From Marinomonas hwangdonensis (GTDB taxonomy: Bacteria; Pseudomonadota; Gammaproteobacteria; Pseudomonadales; Marinomonadaceae): a DNA stretch of 64,000 nucleotides. Position 1 is the stretch's first letter. Each line of letters opens with the position of its first letter. Positions 34,828 to 43,637 of this stretch are shown one piece after another. The notes below the pieces were generated by a model, which did not search any database, was not told the DNA's origin, and saw nothing but the letters and a program-made list of their open reading frames with translations. A program made the translations under genes and the position numbers. Location of the stretch: positions 310,001 through 374,000 of the forward strand of contig NZ_RIZG01000003.1 of the NCBI RefSeq assembly GCF_003721245.1, read 5' to 3'.

Positions 34828-35790
34828 ATGAACAAAGATATTTTTTACGGCGTAATACCGGCTTTAATGACACCATGCAAAGCAGACCGTACACCGGATT
34901 ACGACGCCTTAGTGAAAAAAGGTAAACAGATGATAGAAGCAGGGATGTCTGCTGTTGTGTATTGTGGATCCATGGGTGATTGGCCGTTGTTGACGGATGA
35001 AGAGCGTATGGAAGGCGTAGATCGCCTTGTTAAAGCGGGCGTTCCCGTCATGGTTGGTACTGGAGCGATCAATACGAAATCGGCTGTCGCTCTCGCGGCC
35101 CATGCCGAAAAGGTCGGTGCCGCTGGCCTCATGGTCATTCCGCGTGTTTTGTCCCGTGGCTCGGTGATTTCTGCGCAAATTAATCATTTCAAAGCCATTC
35201 TTGCGGCGGCACCGTCTATTCCAGCCATCATCTACAACAGCCCTGTATACGGTTTTGAAACACGAGCCGATGTTTTCTTTGCACTTCGTAAAGAACACAA
35301 AAACCTGATTGGCTTCAAAGAGTTTGGCAGTAAAGAAGCCATGCGCTATGCCGCTGAAAACATTACGTCTAACGATGAAGAAGTGTTGTTGATGGTTGGC
35401 GTAGATACTCGAGTGTTTCATGGATTCGTAAACTGTGGCGCCACAGGATCCATTACCGGTATCGGTACTGCATTACCAAAAGAAGTCTTGTTGCTTACTC
35501 ATCTTTCAAAAATGGCCGCGGCTGGACATGCAGAAGCTCGTATACGAGCTCAAGAATTAGAAGAAGCCATGTCCGTTCTTGCCAGTTTTGACGAAGGTCC
35601 AGAGCTTGTATTGTTCTTTAAATACCTATTGGTATTGAATGGTGAAGAAGAGTATCGCTTACACTTTAACGAAACAGATGAACTAAACGGAGAGCAACGC
35701 AGATACTGCGAAAAACAATACCAGCTTTTCAAAACGTGGTTTGCTCAGTGGGTAAAACAAGATGGAGTGATTACTGAATGCTTATCGTAG
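34828..35790 (+). CDS. DapA-family pyrroline-4-hydroxy-2-carboxylate deaminase, copy B
   Basis: 320 residues, a close paralogue of the gene at 22744. Catalytic features are unchanged (YCGSMGDWPLLTD, IIYNSPVYG, LIGFKEFGS with the Schiff-base Lys). The same step, hydroxypyrroline carboxylate to 2-oxoglutarate semialdehyde, is expected. It follows the ABC transporter and no copy of the GntR operator is visible directly upstream, so it is probably transcribed from the transporter promoter. It overlaps the next gene by 13 bases exactly as in copy A. Confidence 0.83.
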   Translation: MNKDIFYGVIPALMTPCKADRTPDYDALVKKGKQMIEAGMSAVVYCGSMGDWPLLTDEERMEGVDRLVKAGVPVMVGTGAINTKSAVALAAHAEKVGAAGLMVIPRVLSRGSVISAQINHFKAILAAAPSIPAIIYNSPVYGFETRADVFFALRKEHKNLIGFKEFGSKEAMRYAAENITSNDEEVLLMVGVDTRVFHGFVNCGATGSITGIGTALPKEVLLLTHLSKMAAAGHAEARIRAQELEEAMSVLASFDEGPELVLFFKYLLVLNGEEEYRLHFNETDELNGEQRRYCEKQYQLFKTWFAQWVKQDGVITECLS

Positions 35791-36731
35791 ATAGCCATAC
35801 CGAAGGCGAACCTACCCGAGTCATTCTAGAAGGCGGCCCTGATCTTGGATCAGGGTCTTTATCGGAAAGGGCAGCTCGTCTAGCAACTGAATATAAAGAT
35901 TTTTATCGTTCTGTGGTGCTTGAACCCTATGGGCAAGAAGCCATGGTTGGCGCTTTATTGACCGAACCAACAAACCCTGAATGCGTCGCTGGTGTTATCT
36001 ATTTTGATGCGGCGGCGGTCATTGGTATGTGTGGGCACGGCACAATTGGTGTCGCCGCCACACTGGCTCACATTGGTAAAATTGGCATTGGTACTCATAA
36101 AATAGAAACACCGGTCGGTATTGTTGAAGTCACACTGAGCGATAAAAATACGATCACCGTAAAAAACATCGACAGTTACCGATTCAAAAAAGCCATCACC
36201 TTAGAAGTAGAAGGCATTGGTCAAGTAACTGGTGATATTGCTTACGGCGGTAACTGGTTCTTTATGGTCGATGATAGTCCCACTCCTGTGCTACCAAGCA
36301 ATATTCGTGGTTTAACGGAAGCAGGGATTGCCATTCGAGAAGCCATTTACGCTCAAGGTATTGAAGGGAGAAATGGCGGTATTATCGATCATATTGTGCT
36401 GTATGGCCCTGCACTTACCAAGAAAGGACACACGCGTAATTTCGTACTATGCCCAGACGATGCCTACGATAGATCGCCTTGTGGAACTGGTTGTTCCGCC
36501 CGCTTGTCATGCCTTGCGGCCGATAATCGACTTGCCCCTGGTGAGGAAATTTATCAAGAAAGCACCATTGGTAGTGGTTATACGTTGAGTTACGAACTGT
36601 CCACCAGCCCAACTGCTCCAAAAGGAAGTATTGTGCCGTCTATTACCGGTCAGGCCTTTATCACTCGTGAAGCAACACTCATCAATAACCCAAACGATCC
36701 TCTCAAAAAAGGCATCGTACTAGGGTGCTAA
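35778..36731 (+). CDS. 4-hydroxyproline 2-epimerase, proline racemase family, copy B
   Basis: 317 residues, paralogous to the gene at 23712. Both catalytic cysteines are kept (GMCGHGTIG and DRSPCGTGCSARL). It is slightly longer than copy A through a small insertion near the C-terminus (YELSTSPTAPKGS). The same reaction, 4-hydroxyproline epimerisation at C2, is inferred. The start is fixed by alignment with copy A and by GGAG upstream. Confidence 0.87.
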   Translation: MLIVDSHTEGEPTRVILEGGPDLGSGSLSERAARLATEYKDFYRSVVLEPYGQEAMVGALLTEPTNPECVAGVIYFDAAAVIGMCGHGTIGVAATLAHIGKIGIGTHKIETPVGIVEVTLSDKNTITVKNIDSYRFKKAITLEVEGIGQVTGDIAYGGNWFFMVDDSPTPVLPSNIRGLTEAGIAIREAIYAQGIEGRNGGIIDHIVLYGPALTKKGHTRNFVLCPDDAYDRSPCGTGCSARLSCLAADNRLAPGEEIYQESTIGSGYTLSYELSTSPTAPKGSIVPSITGQAFITREATLINNPNDPLKKGIVLGC

Positions 36732-36749
36732 AACGAGCAAGGAGTCACT

Positions 36750-38003
36750 ATGAGCGACAAAATGAAACCGGATGTTATTGTGATTGGTGCTGGCATTATT
36801 GGCATCAGTACCGCCCTTAAATTACAGGCGGAAGGCAGACAGGTACTTGTACTAGATCGGAAAGGCGTCGCCGCTGAAACATCAGCAGGTAACGCGGGGG
36901 CATTCGCTTTTGCGGACGTTATACCACTTGCCACGCCTGGTATTATGCGCAAAGCCCCAAAGTGGCTCCTTGATCCCCTTGGCCCTTTATCACTTCGCCC
37001 AGCTTACGCGTTAAAAATTCTGCCTTGGATGTTCCAGTTCTGGCGGGCCAGTTGGAAAGACAAATACCAAGCTGCTCTCACAGCACAAGCCAGTTTGATG
37101 GCGTTATCGAAAGCCGCGCTAGAACGTCAAATTACAGCCGTCAATGGTGAGTCGTTGATTCGAAGAGAAGGGCAGTTACAACTTTATGAAGGCGCCGCCG
37201 AATTCAAAGCAAGTCTCGCGGGTTGGCAAACACGCAAAGAACACGGCGTCCTATTCGAGTTTCTAGAAAGCCCCGAAGCCATCGCTAAAATCCAGCCCGG
37301 TATTCACCCTCGTTTTACCCATGCGGCTTTTACCCCAGAATGGAAAAACGTCGTCCACCCTGCCCAATGGACACAATTTTTAGCAGACGCTTTCAAAAAA
37401 TTAGGTGGTCAAATACACATTGCGTCCATCAATGCCATTGATTTAAAAGACAACAGCGTCATCTTAAAAAGCAATGACGAAGATTATGAAGCAAGCTATG
37501 TGGTGATCGCGGCAGGCGCATGGTCAAAAACATTAGCGCAATCAATAGGTGACAATTTACCGCTCGACACCGAACGAGGGTACAACACAACGTTGCCAGC
37601 AGGCGCGTTTGATCTTAAAACCCACATAACGTTCAGTAACCACGGCTTTGTTGTGTCGAAAGCAGGGCAAGGCATACGAGTCGGTGGCGCCGTAGAACTC
37701 GGCGGCCTGTCTCTTAAACCGAATTATAAACGCGCCGATGTTCTGCTCAATAAAGCCGCTCGCTTCTTGCCCGAACTGAAAATTACAGGAGGAGAGCAGT
37801 GGATGGGATTTCGTCCATCCATGCCAGACAGCTTGCCAGTGATTGATTACGCTACTCAGTCTAAACGTGTCATTTACGCCTTTGGGCACGGCCATTTAGG
37901 CCTCACTCAATCCGCCGGTACGGCCGAGTTAGTCAGCGATCTTCTGGCTGAAAGGCAAATCAGTATTTCAATGCGGCCTTATTCTGCAACACGTTTCCAA
38001 TAA
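36750..38003 (+). CDS. FAD-dependent D-amino acid (cis-4-hydroxy-D-proline) oxidase, copy B
   Basis: 417 residues, paralogous to the gene at 24650, with VIVIGAGIIGISTALKLQ (near 10) and the C-terminal GFRPSMPDSLPVI and FGHGHLGLTQSAGTAELV. The ATG has AAGGAG 7 bases upstream. It is shorter than copy A at both ends: copy A has a longer N-terminus and a C-terminal extension of about ten residues. Confidence 0.83.
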   Translation: MSDKMKPDVIVIGAGIIGISTALKLQAEGRQVLVLDRKGVAAETSAGNAGAFAFADVIPLATPGIMRKAPKWLLDPLGPLSLRPAYALKILPWMFQFWRASWKDKYQAALTAQASLMALSKAALERQITAVNGESLIRREGQLQLYEGAAEFKASLAGWQTRKEHGVLFEFLESPEAIAKIQPGIHPRFTHAAFTPEWKNVVHPAQWTQFLADAFKKLGGQIHIASINAIDLKDNSVILKSNDEDYEASYVVIAAGAWSKTLAQSIGDNLPLDTERGYNTTLPAGAFDLKTHITFSNHGFVVSKAGQGIRVGGAVELGGLSLKPNYKRADVLLNKAARFLPELKITGGEQWMGFRPSMPDSLPVIDYATQSKRVIYAFGHGHLGLTQSAGTAELVSDLLAERQISISMRPYSATRFQ

Positions 38004-38033
38004 TCCATCAGACATTAGAGGGCATCCAAGACT

Positions 38034-39059
38034 ATGCGCAGTCGTAAAACGATCCATGTTATTTCCGCTCATGCCGAAGGAGAAGTCGGTGATGTGATTG
38101 TTGGTGGCGTGACGCCGCCGCCCGGAAACACCTTGTGGGAACAACGTTCATTCATCGAAAAAGATAAAACCTTACGTAATTTCATGTTGAACGAGCCTCG
38201 CGGCGGCGTATTTCGCCATGTGAATTTATTGGTGCCACCTAAGCACCCTGACGCTGACGCCGCGTTCATTATCATGGAGCCAGAAGACACGCCTCCTATG
38301 TCTGGTTCTAACTCTATTTGTGTGTCCACGGTTCTTTTAGACAGTGGAATCTTGCCGATGCAAGAACCCTACACTGACATCGTTTTAGAAGCCCCCGGCG
38401 GGCTCGTATATGTTCGCGCGGAATGCCGTGACGGCAAAGCTCAGCGCATTTATGTGCAAAACGTTCCAAGCTTTGTCGATAAGATCAATGTACCTTTAGA
38501 AGTCGAAGGGCTAGGTACAATTATGGTTGATACGGCTTATGGCGGTGACAGTTTTGTCATCGTAGACGCAAAATCGTTAGGTTTTGATATTGTTGAAAGT
38601 GAAGCCAAAGCCATTGCTCAGCTGGGCGTGAAAATCACCAATGCTGCGAATGAGGAGTTAGGCTTTACCCACCCAACGAATCCAAATTGGAAACACATTT
38701 CTTTTTGTGCTTTTTGTGGTCCAATCGAAACAACAGACAAGGGGTTTAGTAGTAAATCAGCGGTCGCGATCCAACCCGGCAAAGTCGACCGTTCCCCTAC
38801 CGGTACGGCGGTTTCCGCTAGAATGGCGCTAATGCACGCCAAAGGCTTGATGACAGTCGGGCAAGAACTCATGGCAACGTCCATCATCGGTTCGCAATTT
38901 AATGGCAAGATTATTGAAACCACTCAGGTTAATGGTCACCCTGCCGTGATTCCACAAATCAGTGGGCGAGGGTGGATTACAGGCACACATCAGCATATGT
39001 TAGACCCAGACGATCCGTGGCCTGAAGGTTATAAGCTAAGTGATACTTGGGGAGCCTAG
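38034..39059 (+). CDS. Proline racemase superfamily member with Ser/Thr in place of both catalytic Cys
   Basis: 341 residues. The two-domain family fold is clear, but the first catalytic position reads PMSGSNSI (Ser near residue 89 where epimerases have MCGHG) and the second [13 protein letters not shown] (Thr near 255 where they have DRSPCGTG). Known trans-3-hydroxyproline dehydratases have Cys then Thr, so Thr at the second position points to dehydration rather than epimerisation. The following Ldh-family gene could reduce the 1-pyrroline-2-carboxylate product to L-proline. The Ser at the first site leaves activity open. Copy A has no counterpart. Confidence 0.75.
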   Translation: MRSRKTIHVISAHAEGEVGDVIVGGVTPPPGNTLWEQRSFIEKDKTLRNFMLNEPRGGVFRHVNLLVPPKHPDADAAFIIMEPEDTPPMSGSNSICVSTVLLDSGILPMQEPYTDIVLEAPGGLVYVRAECRDGKAQRIYVQNVPSFVDKINVPLEVEGLGTIMVDTAYGGDSFVIVDAKSLGFDIVESEAKAIAQLGVKITNAANEELGFTHPTNPNWKHISFCAFCGPIETTDKGFSSKSAVAIQPGKVDRSPTGTAVSARMALMHAKGLMTVGQELMATSIIGSQFNGKIIETTQVNGHPAVIPQISGRGWITGTHQHMLDPDDPWPEGYKLSDTWGA

Positions 39060-39096
39060 CCTCTTAGTAAGAATAATAAAACATAATGGAGAAAGT

Positions 39097-40116
39097 ATGA
39101 GCGATAACGTTACACTAAGTTTGGCTGAAATGCGTGAGCTAAGCGAAACGATACTCATGGGCAATGGTTTTAACGAAGACCACGCCCGTTCCATCACCGA
39201 TATCATGTACGCCTGTCAGCAAGATGATTGCCACTCTCACGGCCTTCATCGCCTACTTATGTGTGTTGAAAGTATCAAATCTGGACGCATCGATGGCACC
39301 GCAGTACCTACCATCACAGACGCAGGCCCTTCGGTGGTTCGAGCCAACGCCAACAAGGGAATGTCTTTACTTGCCTTACAGGCCGCACTGCCACAATTAA
39401 TAGAAAAGGCAAAGAAAAACGGCATTGCCGCGCTGGCAATTAATAACTGCTATCACTTTTCTGCGCTTTGGCCTGAAGTCGAAAAATTGTCTGAAGCCGG
39501 ACTGGCCGCCATTGCCATGGTTCCCAGTCATGCATGGGTCGCCCCTGCAGGCGGTACTCGCGGTACGTTAGGCACCAACCCTTTAGCGTTCAGCTGGCCG
39601 CGCAGAGGCAAACACCCCTTTACCTTTGATTTTGCCACTAGCCAATTTGCCAGAGGTGAAGTTGAACTGTATCGCAGAGCGGGAAAGGCGCTACCAGAAG
39701 GCGTTGCTATCGATAAAGATGGAAAACCAACCACAGACCCAGAAGCCGCGATGAATGGCGCCATGCTGACGTTTGGTGGTTATAAAGGCTCTGCTTTGTC
39801 GATCATGATTGAATTACTTGCAGGGCCGCTTATCGACGACCTTACCAGTAAAGAAAGTATGGACTTTGCCGAAGGCAAACCCGAAGCGCCTTATCATGGT
39901 GAAATACTGATTGCGATCGATCCGAATTTATTGAGCGGTGGTAAAGCCGTTGCCAATGATGAGCGAGCAGAGCGATTGTTTGCAGACATTATTGATCAAG
40001 GTGCACGTTTACCCTCTCAGCGACGTTATGTGGCTCGCGAGAAAAACATGAAGCGTGATGCGATAGAAATTCCTCGAACATTGTACGAAGAGCTCCTCAC
40101 ATTGCGTCAATCCTAA
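39097..40116 (+). CDS. Ldh-family (malate/L-lactate dehydrogenase type) imino-acid reductase
   Basis: 339 residues of the Ldh_2 family, which includes 1-pyrroline-2-carboxylate/1-piperideine-2-carboxylate reductase (DpkA/LhpD type). Visible features are the catalytic-His region DDCHSHGLHRLLMCVES, ANKGMSLLALQAALP, HAWVAPAGGTRGTLGTNPLAFSWPR and GGYKGSALSIMIELLAG. In this context reduction of 1-pyrroline-2-carboxylate to L-proline is the best guess; a ureidoglycolate- or malate-type activity cannot be excluded. The ATG at 39097 follows ATGGAGAAAGT. A terminator follows 25 bases after the stop. Confidence 0.8.
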   Translation: MSDNVTLSLAEMRELSETILMGNGFNEDHARSITDIMYACQQDDCHSHGLHRLLMCVESIKSGRIDGTAVPTITDAGPSVVRANANKGMSLLALQAALPQLIEKAKKNGIAALAINNCYHFSALWPEVEKLSEAGLAAIAMVPSHAWVAPAGGTRGTLGTNPLAFSWPRRGKHPFTFDFATSQFARGEVELYRRAGKALPEGVAIDKDGKPTTDPEAAMNGAMLTFGGYKGSALSIMIELLAGPLIDDLTSKESMDFAEGKPEAPYHGEILIAIDPNLLSGGKAVANDERAERLFADIIDQGARLPSQRRYVAREKNMKRDAIEIPRTLYEELLTLRQS

Positions 40117-40141
40117 TTGCGTACATTCTAATGGTTCAGGT

Positions 40142-40176
40142 AAAAAGAAGCCGCTCTCTTGGCGCGGCTTCTTTTT
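40142..40176. terminator. Bidirectional terminator between copy B operon and semialdehyde dehydrogenase
   Basis: AAAAAGAAGCCGC and GCGGCTTCTTTTT form a 13-bp stem around a nine-base loop, with A-run and T-run on the two sides so it can act for both convergent genes. Confidence 0.92.
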
Positions 40177-40194
40177 ATCTAATAAACGGTACTA

Positions 40195-41709
40195 TTAGAT
40201 AAGGTCTGCTGGTAATAATCCTGCGGGGATATCTTGATAACACACTGGACGCAAGAACCGACGAATCGACATTGTTCCTACTGACGTCGCGCCAAAGTTG
40301 GTAGACGCTGGGTATGGACCGCCATGAACCATGCTGTCACACACTTCCACGCCGGTAGGAAAGGCATTCGCTAAGATACGACCCGCTTTACGCTCCAGTA
40401 CAGGAAGGAAGCTTTTTGCGTCACGTATATCAGACTCATCCAAATGGATAGTGCAAGTGAGTTGGCCTTCTAAACTTTTGGCAACTTGCAACATTTCCTC
40501 AATCGAAGAGGCTAAAACAACCACCCCTAATGGGCCAAATACTTCCTCGGCTAGTTGATTGTTTTTCAGCCATTCCGCCGCTGTTGTAGCGTAAAGATAC
40601 GGTGTTGCATCACGCAACTCACAAGACGTTGCCAGTACTTCACGTACGCCTGTCGCCGCCGCAATGCGTTTTTGGCCAGAACGATACGCTTCCGCAATCC
40701 CATCCGTTAGCATAACTTGAGCGGGTACTGATGATAGAGTACTACTCACAGTAGATACAAATTCGTCCGCTTCTGTGCCAGCGAGCAACACGGCAATACC
40801 AGGGTTGGTACAGAACTGCCCAGCCCCCATCGTCAAAGAAGCGGCCCAGCCTTTGCCCAACGCTTCTCCACGGTTTGCTATGGCATTGGGAAACAAGAAC
40901 ATGGGATTAACGGAGCCTAATTCACCAAAGAAGGGAATCGGCTCAGGACGTGCTGCACACAAATCGAATAAAGCACGGCCTCCCGCTAAAGAACCCGTAA
41001 AACCGACCGCTTTGATCAATGGATGCTGTACCAACGCAGAACCGACTTCACGATTACCGCCTTGTATTAAACTGAACACGCCGGCCGGCATGCCACATTT
41101 TGTGATGGCTGCATGAATCGCTTCGGCTACAATTTCACCGGTTCCAGGATGTGCACTGTGTCCTTTTACGACAACGGGACAACCGGCAGCCAAAGCCGCA
41201 GCGGTATCGCCACCGGCAGTGGAAAAGGCCAATGGGAAGTTTGACGCGCCAAATACGGCAACAGGGCCAATAGGGCGCTGTATAAGTTTTAAGTCAGCAC
41301 GAGGAAGAGGCTGACGTTCTGGCAAGGCCGCATCGTGACGCTTATCTAAATAGTCACCTTGAAGAATATGCTGTGCAAACAAGCGTAACTGACCACATGT
41401 GCGTCCACGTTCGCCGATTAATCGGGCTTCAGGCAATCCCGTTTCTGCACAACCAATGGCGGTAATGTCATTAGCACGGGCGTCTATTTCATCAGCAATG
41501 ACGTTTAAAAAACTCGCACGTGTTTCACGTGAAGAATAGCCATACTCAAGAAAAGCCAATTCTGCGGCCTCAACGGCGTCGCTGACATTCGTAACAGAGC
41601 CTTTTGCAAAGGCATGCGCTTCGCCAGTAGCAGGGGAAGATTGGAACGTTTGATCTGAGACGACCCATTGTCCAGCGATTAAATGTTTACCATGTGGCAT
41701 GAAAGTCAT
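40195..41709 (-). CDS. 2-oxoglutarate semialdehyde dehydrogenase, copy B
   Basis: 504 residues, paralogous to the gene at 25980, starting MTFMPHGKHLIAGQWV. It has FFGELGSVNP with the catalytic Glu and GAGQFCTNPG with the catalytic Cys. It would oxidise 2-oxoglutarate semialdehyde to 2-oxoglutarate. The operator at 41754-41768 covers its -10 box, and its orientation relative to the catabolic genes and the GntR gene is the same as in copy A. Confidence 0.87.
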   Translation of the reverse strand: MTFMPHGKHLIAGQWVVSDQTFQSSPATGEAHAFAKGSVTNVSDAVEAAELAFLEYGYSSRETRASFLNVIADEIDARANDITAIGCAETGLPEARLIGERGRTCGQLRLFAQHILQGDYLDKRHDAALPERQPLPRADLKLIQRPIGPVAVFGASNFPLAFSTAGGDTAAALAAGCPVVVKGHSAHPGTGEIVAEAIHAAITKCGMPAGVFSLIQGGNREVGSALVQHPLIKAVGFTGSLAGGRALFDLCAARPEPIPFFGELGSVNPMFLFPNAIANRGEALGKGWAASLTMGAGQFCTNPGIAVLLAGTEADEFVSTVSSTLSSVPAQVMLTDGIAEAYRSGQKRIAAATGVREVLATSCELRDATPYLYATTAAEWLKNNQLAEEVFGPLGVVVLASSIEEMLQVAKSLEGQLTCTIHLDESDIRDAKSFLPVLERKAGRILANAFPTGVEVCDSMVHGGPYPASTNFGATSVGTMSIRRFLRPVCYQDIPAGLLPADLI

Positions 41710-41753
41710 GTTGTTCTTGCTCCATTAGTATTCGTTTGAAGTAAATCAATATA

Positions 41754-41768
41754 TGGATATTGTATCCA
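41754..41768. promoter_or_regulatory. Predicted GntR operator 4 (semialdehyde dehydrogenase, copy B)
   Basis: TGGATATTGTATCCA is a palindrome (TGGATA-TTG-TATCCA) matching the consensus TGKATWTTGTATCCA. On the minus strand it covers the -10 box TACAAT, which has TTGTAC 16 bases upstream. Confidence 0.68.
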
Positions 41769-41915
41769 AAAATACAGATTGTACAAGTAATACACGTATA
41801 CGCATCATAAAAGAAGCCGTATAACTTTTAAAAAACATGAATAAAGTAGGCAATGAAGAGGAACTGAATACTGTTTCCTTTTATTGGCAACAGTATTCAG
41901 TTCACACGAAGTGAG

Positions 41916-42587
41916 TTATTTAGAGCGCGTTATCGCAATCAACTCTAGTATTTGCTGCTTAGTGTTCTCAAGGTGGACTCTCAATAAATTTGCAGCGCCA
42001 TCAACATCACGTAAACGAGCTAGATTAAATAAAGATCGATGGTCATGTTCAGCGTTATCTGCTTTTCTGAGATGATCTATATGCATACTGACATACCGAT
42101 TTGCCTGCATACTGACGCGCTCAAGCAGCTGCATCGTCAGCTTTTGATTTGCGGCTTCATACAACATGGCGTGATATTGAGCATTTAATGGCCCCCAATC
42201 AGCCACATTTCCAGCGGCGTATGACGCTTCCATTTCATCAAGTAAGTTGCTGCATTGATCAAAATGGTGTTCTTCCATTAACGGTATAGACTTTTTAAGC
42301 AGATCAACTTCTAAGAGAATCCTTACATCAAAAAATTCAGCGATCTCAGCCAGGGAGTGCTTTGTAACGGTAGCGCCTCGGTTGTTGATAAAAACAACAA
42401 GCCCTTCCGAATCAAGCCGTTTCAACGCCTCTCGAACCGGCATTCGTGATACATCATATTCTTCAGCCAATAATTCTTGTCGAATAAGATCACCTTCTGC
42501 TAGGTCACCAGACAAAATTCGATTACGCAAATCAGTAGCGATAACATCAGGTAAACTTTGGCGTACGACAGCCCTCTTTTGAGCCAA
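41916..42587 (-). CDS. GntR/FCD regulator of hydroxyproline catabolism, copy B
   Basis: 223 residues from a TTG start (MAQKRAVVRQSL), paralogous to the gene at 27667. It has LLAEEYDVSRMPVREALKRLDSEGL in the winged helix and NVADWGPLNAQYHAMLYEAANQ in the FCD domain. The TTG at 42585-42587 is preceded by GAGGGT with 6 bases between, the same arrangement as copy A. An ATG 36 bases earlier would extend the protein without a ribosome site. It probably shares operators with copy A, raising the chance of cross-regulation. Confidence 0.85.
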   Translation of the reverse strand: MAQKRAVVRQSLPDVIATDLRNRILSGDLAEGDLIRQELLAEEYDVSRMPVREALKRLDSEGLVVFINNRGATVTKHSLAEIAEFFDVRILLEVDLLKKSIPLMEEHHFDQCSNLLDEMEASYAAGNVADWGPLNAQYHAMLYEAANQKLTMQLLERVSMQANRYVSMHIDHLRKADNAEHDHRSLFNLARLRDVDGAANLLRVHLENTKQQILELIAITRSK

Positions 42588-42695
42588 TTTTCTACCCTCA
42601 CTTGATACATGAATTAAGGACAAGTAATGACTTCATAATGAAATCAAACGCGTCTTTCTTTACAAACTAAAAAATAATTATACTCGATATTACGA

Positions 42696-43637
42696 CTAAT
42701 ACGGAGCCACTATTAATTCTTCCACCGTTTGATGAAGCACTTTTAAAAACAGCTCACGGGGTTTATTGGGTTGTGTGGTTTTCTTACAGATCACTGCCAC
42801 GCCTAATGTGTAGGATCGCTCATTCGGTGCCACCTTGACGATAGCGCCTTGGTCAACATAAGGCTGGGCGTATTGTTCTGGCAAAAAGCCGATGTATTTT
42901 CCAGATAAAATAAGCGCAAGACGGCTGTCGTAGAAATACGAAATGGCCGTGAGGTTCATATGAGAAATTTGCTCACTGACCGCCTCGTGGGGTTTTAAAC
43001 CTGCGTGCGTAGCAGGGTAAATGTCGGCCTTTGCTTCTTGTTCTTCAGGTGACATGGAAGATAATGGGTGATATTTCCCACAATAAAGATAGCAATCATC
43101 ACTGTATAAATGAACGTAGCTTAAGCCATCCAGTTGCCTATGGTAGGGAATAAAGCCTATGTCCGCTTCATCATTGAGAATCATCCGCTCTATGTTCGAC
43201 ATAGACGCCACATTCGTCGTGATCAATACCTCTGGGGCTTCGGTAGCAAAGCGTTGAATCAATTCAGGAAAATGACTACGAGGATCAAGGCTGACTTTAT
43301 CTGATAGGGCTAGGCGAAGCCTTCCTGTCAAACTGGCATTGAGGTTGTTTACCGTGGTTCGAAAAGCATCTAATGAATCGAGTAGATTCTCCGTCATTTT
43401 ATAAATAATAACGCCTTCTTCGGTCAGCGAGAATCCTCCTCGTCCACGCTTACAGAGCACGAGATTGAGGCGAGCTTCTAAATTCGAGATATGCAGGCTG
43501 ATGGTAGAGCGACCGATATTCAGCGATGTCTCGGCAGCCGAAAAACCGCCACAGTCCACCACGGTTTTAAACACTTTTAGCTGTTTAATTTCGTAATCAC
43601 CAACTTGCCCCAGTGAATAATTTTTTGCGCTCATCAC
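42696..43637 (-). CDS. LysR-family transcriptional regulator
   Basis: 313 residues. The N-terminal helix-turn-helix (about 16-75) reads IKQLKVFKTVVDCGGFSAAETSLNIGRSTISLHISNLE in pieces, followed by the LRLALSDKVSLDPRSHFPELI effector-binding domain with GFIPYHRQLDGLSYVHLYSDDCYLYC. The target is unknown. It lies between the copy B GntR gene and a chemoreceptor gene reading away. It could control the hydroxyproline genes or the chemoreceptor and TRAP transporter. Confidence 0.85.
   Translation of the reverse strand: MMSAKNYSLGQVGDYEIKQLKVFKTVVDCGGFSAAETSLNIGRSTISLHISNLEARLNLVLCKRGRGGFSLTEEGVIIYKMTENLLDSLDAFRTTVNNLNASLTGRLRLALSDKVSLDPRSHFPELIQRFATEAPEVLITTNVASMSNIERMILNDEADIGFIPYHRQLDGLSYVHLYSDDCYLYCGKYHPLSSMSPEEQEAKADIYPATHAGLKPHEAVSEQISHMNLTAISYFYDSRLALILSGKYIGFLPEQYAQPYVDQGAIVKVAPNERSYTLGVAVICKKTTQPNKPRELFLKVLHQTVEELIVAPY

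Noticed and set aside
41519..41536. Third parS-like sequence, TGTTTCACGTGAAG
   Set aside because: It lies inside the copy B semialdehyde dehydrogenase gene, has two mismatches on its right arm, is about 13 kb from the clear pair, and the matching codons in copy A do not form the motif. Probably chance.
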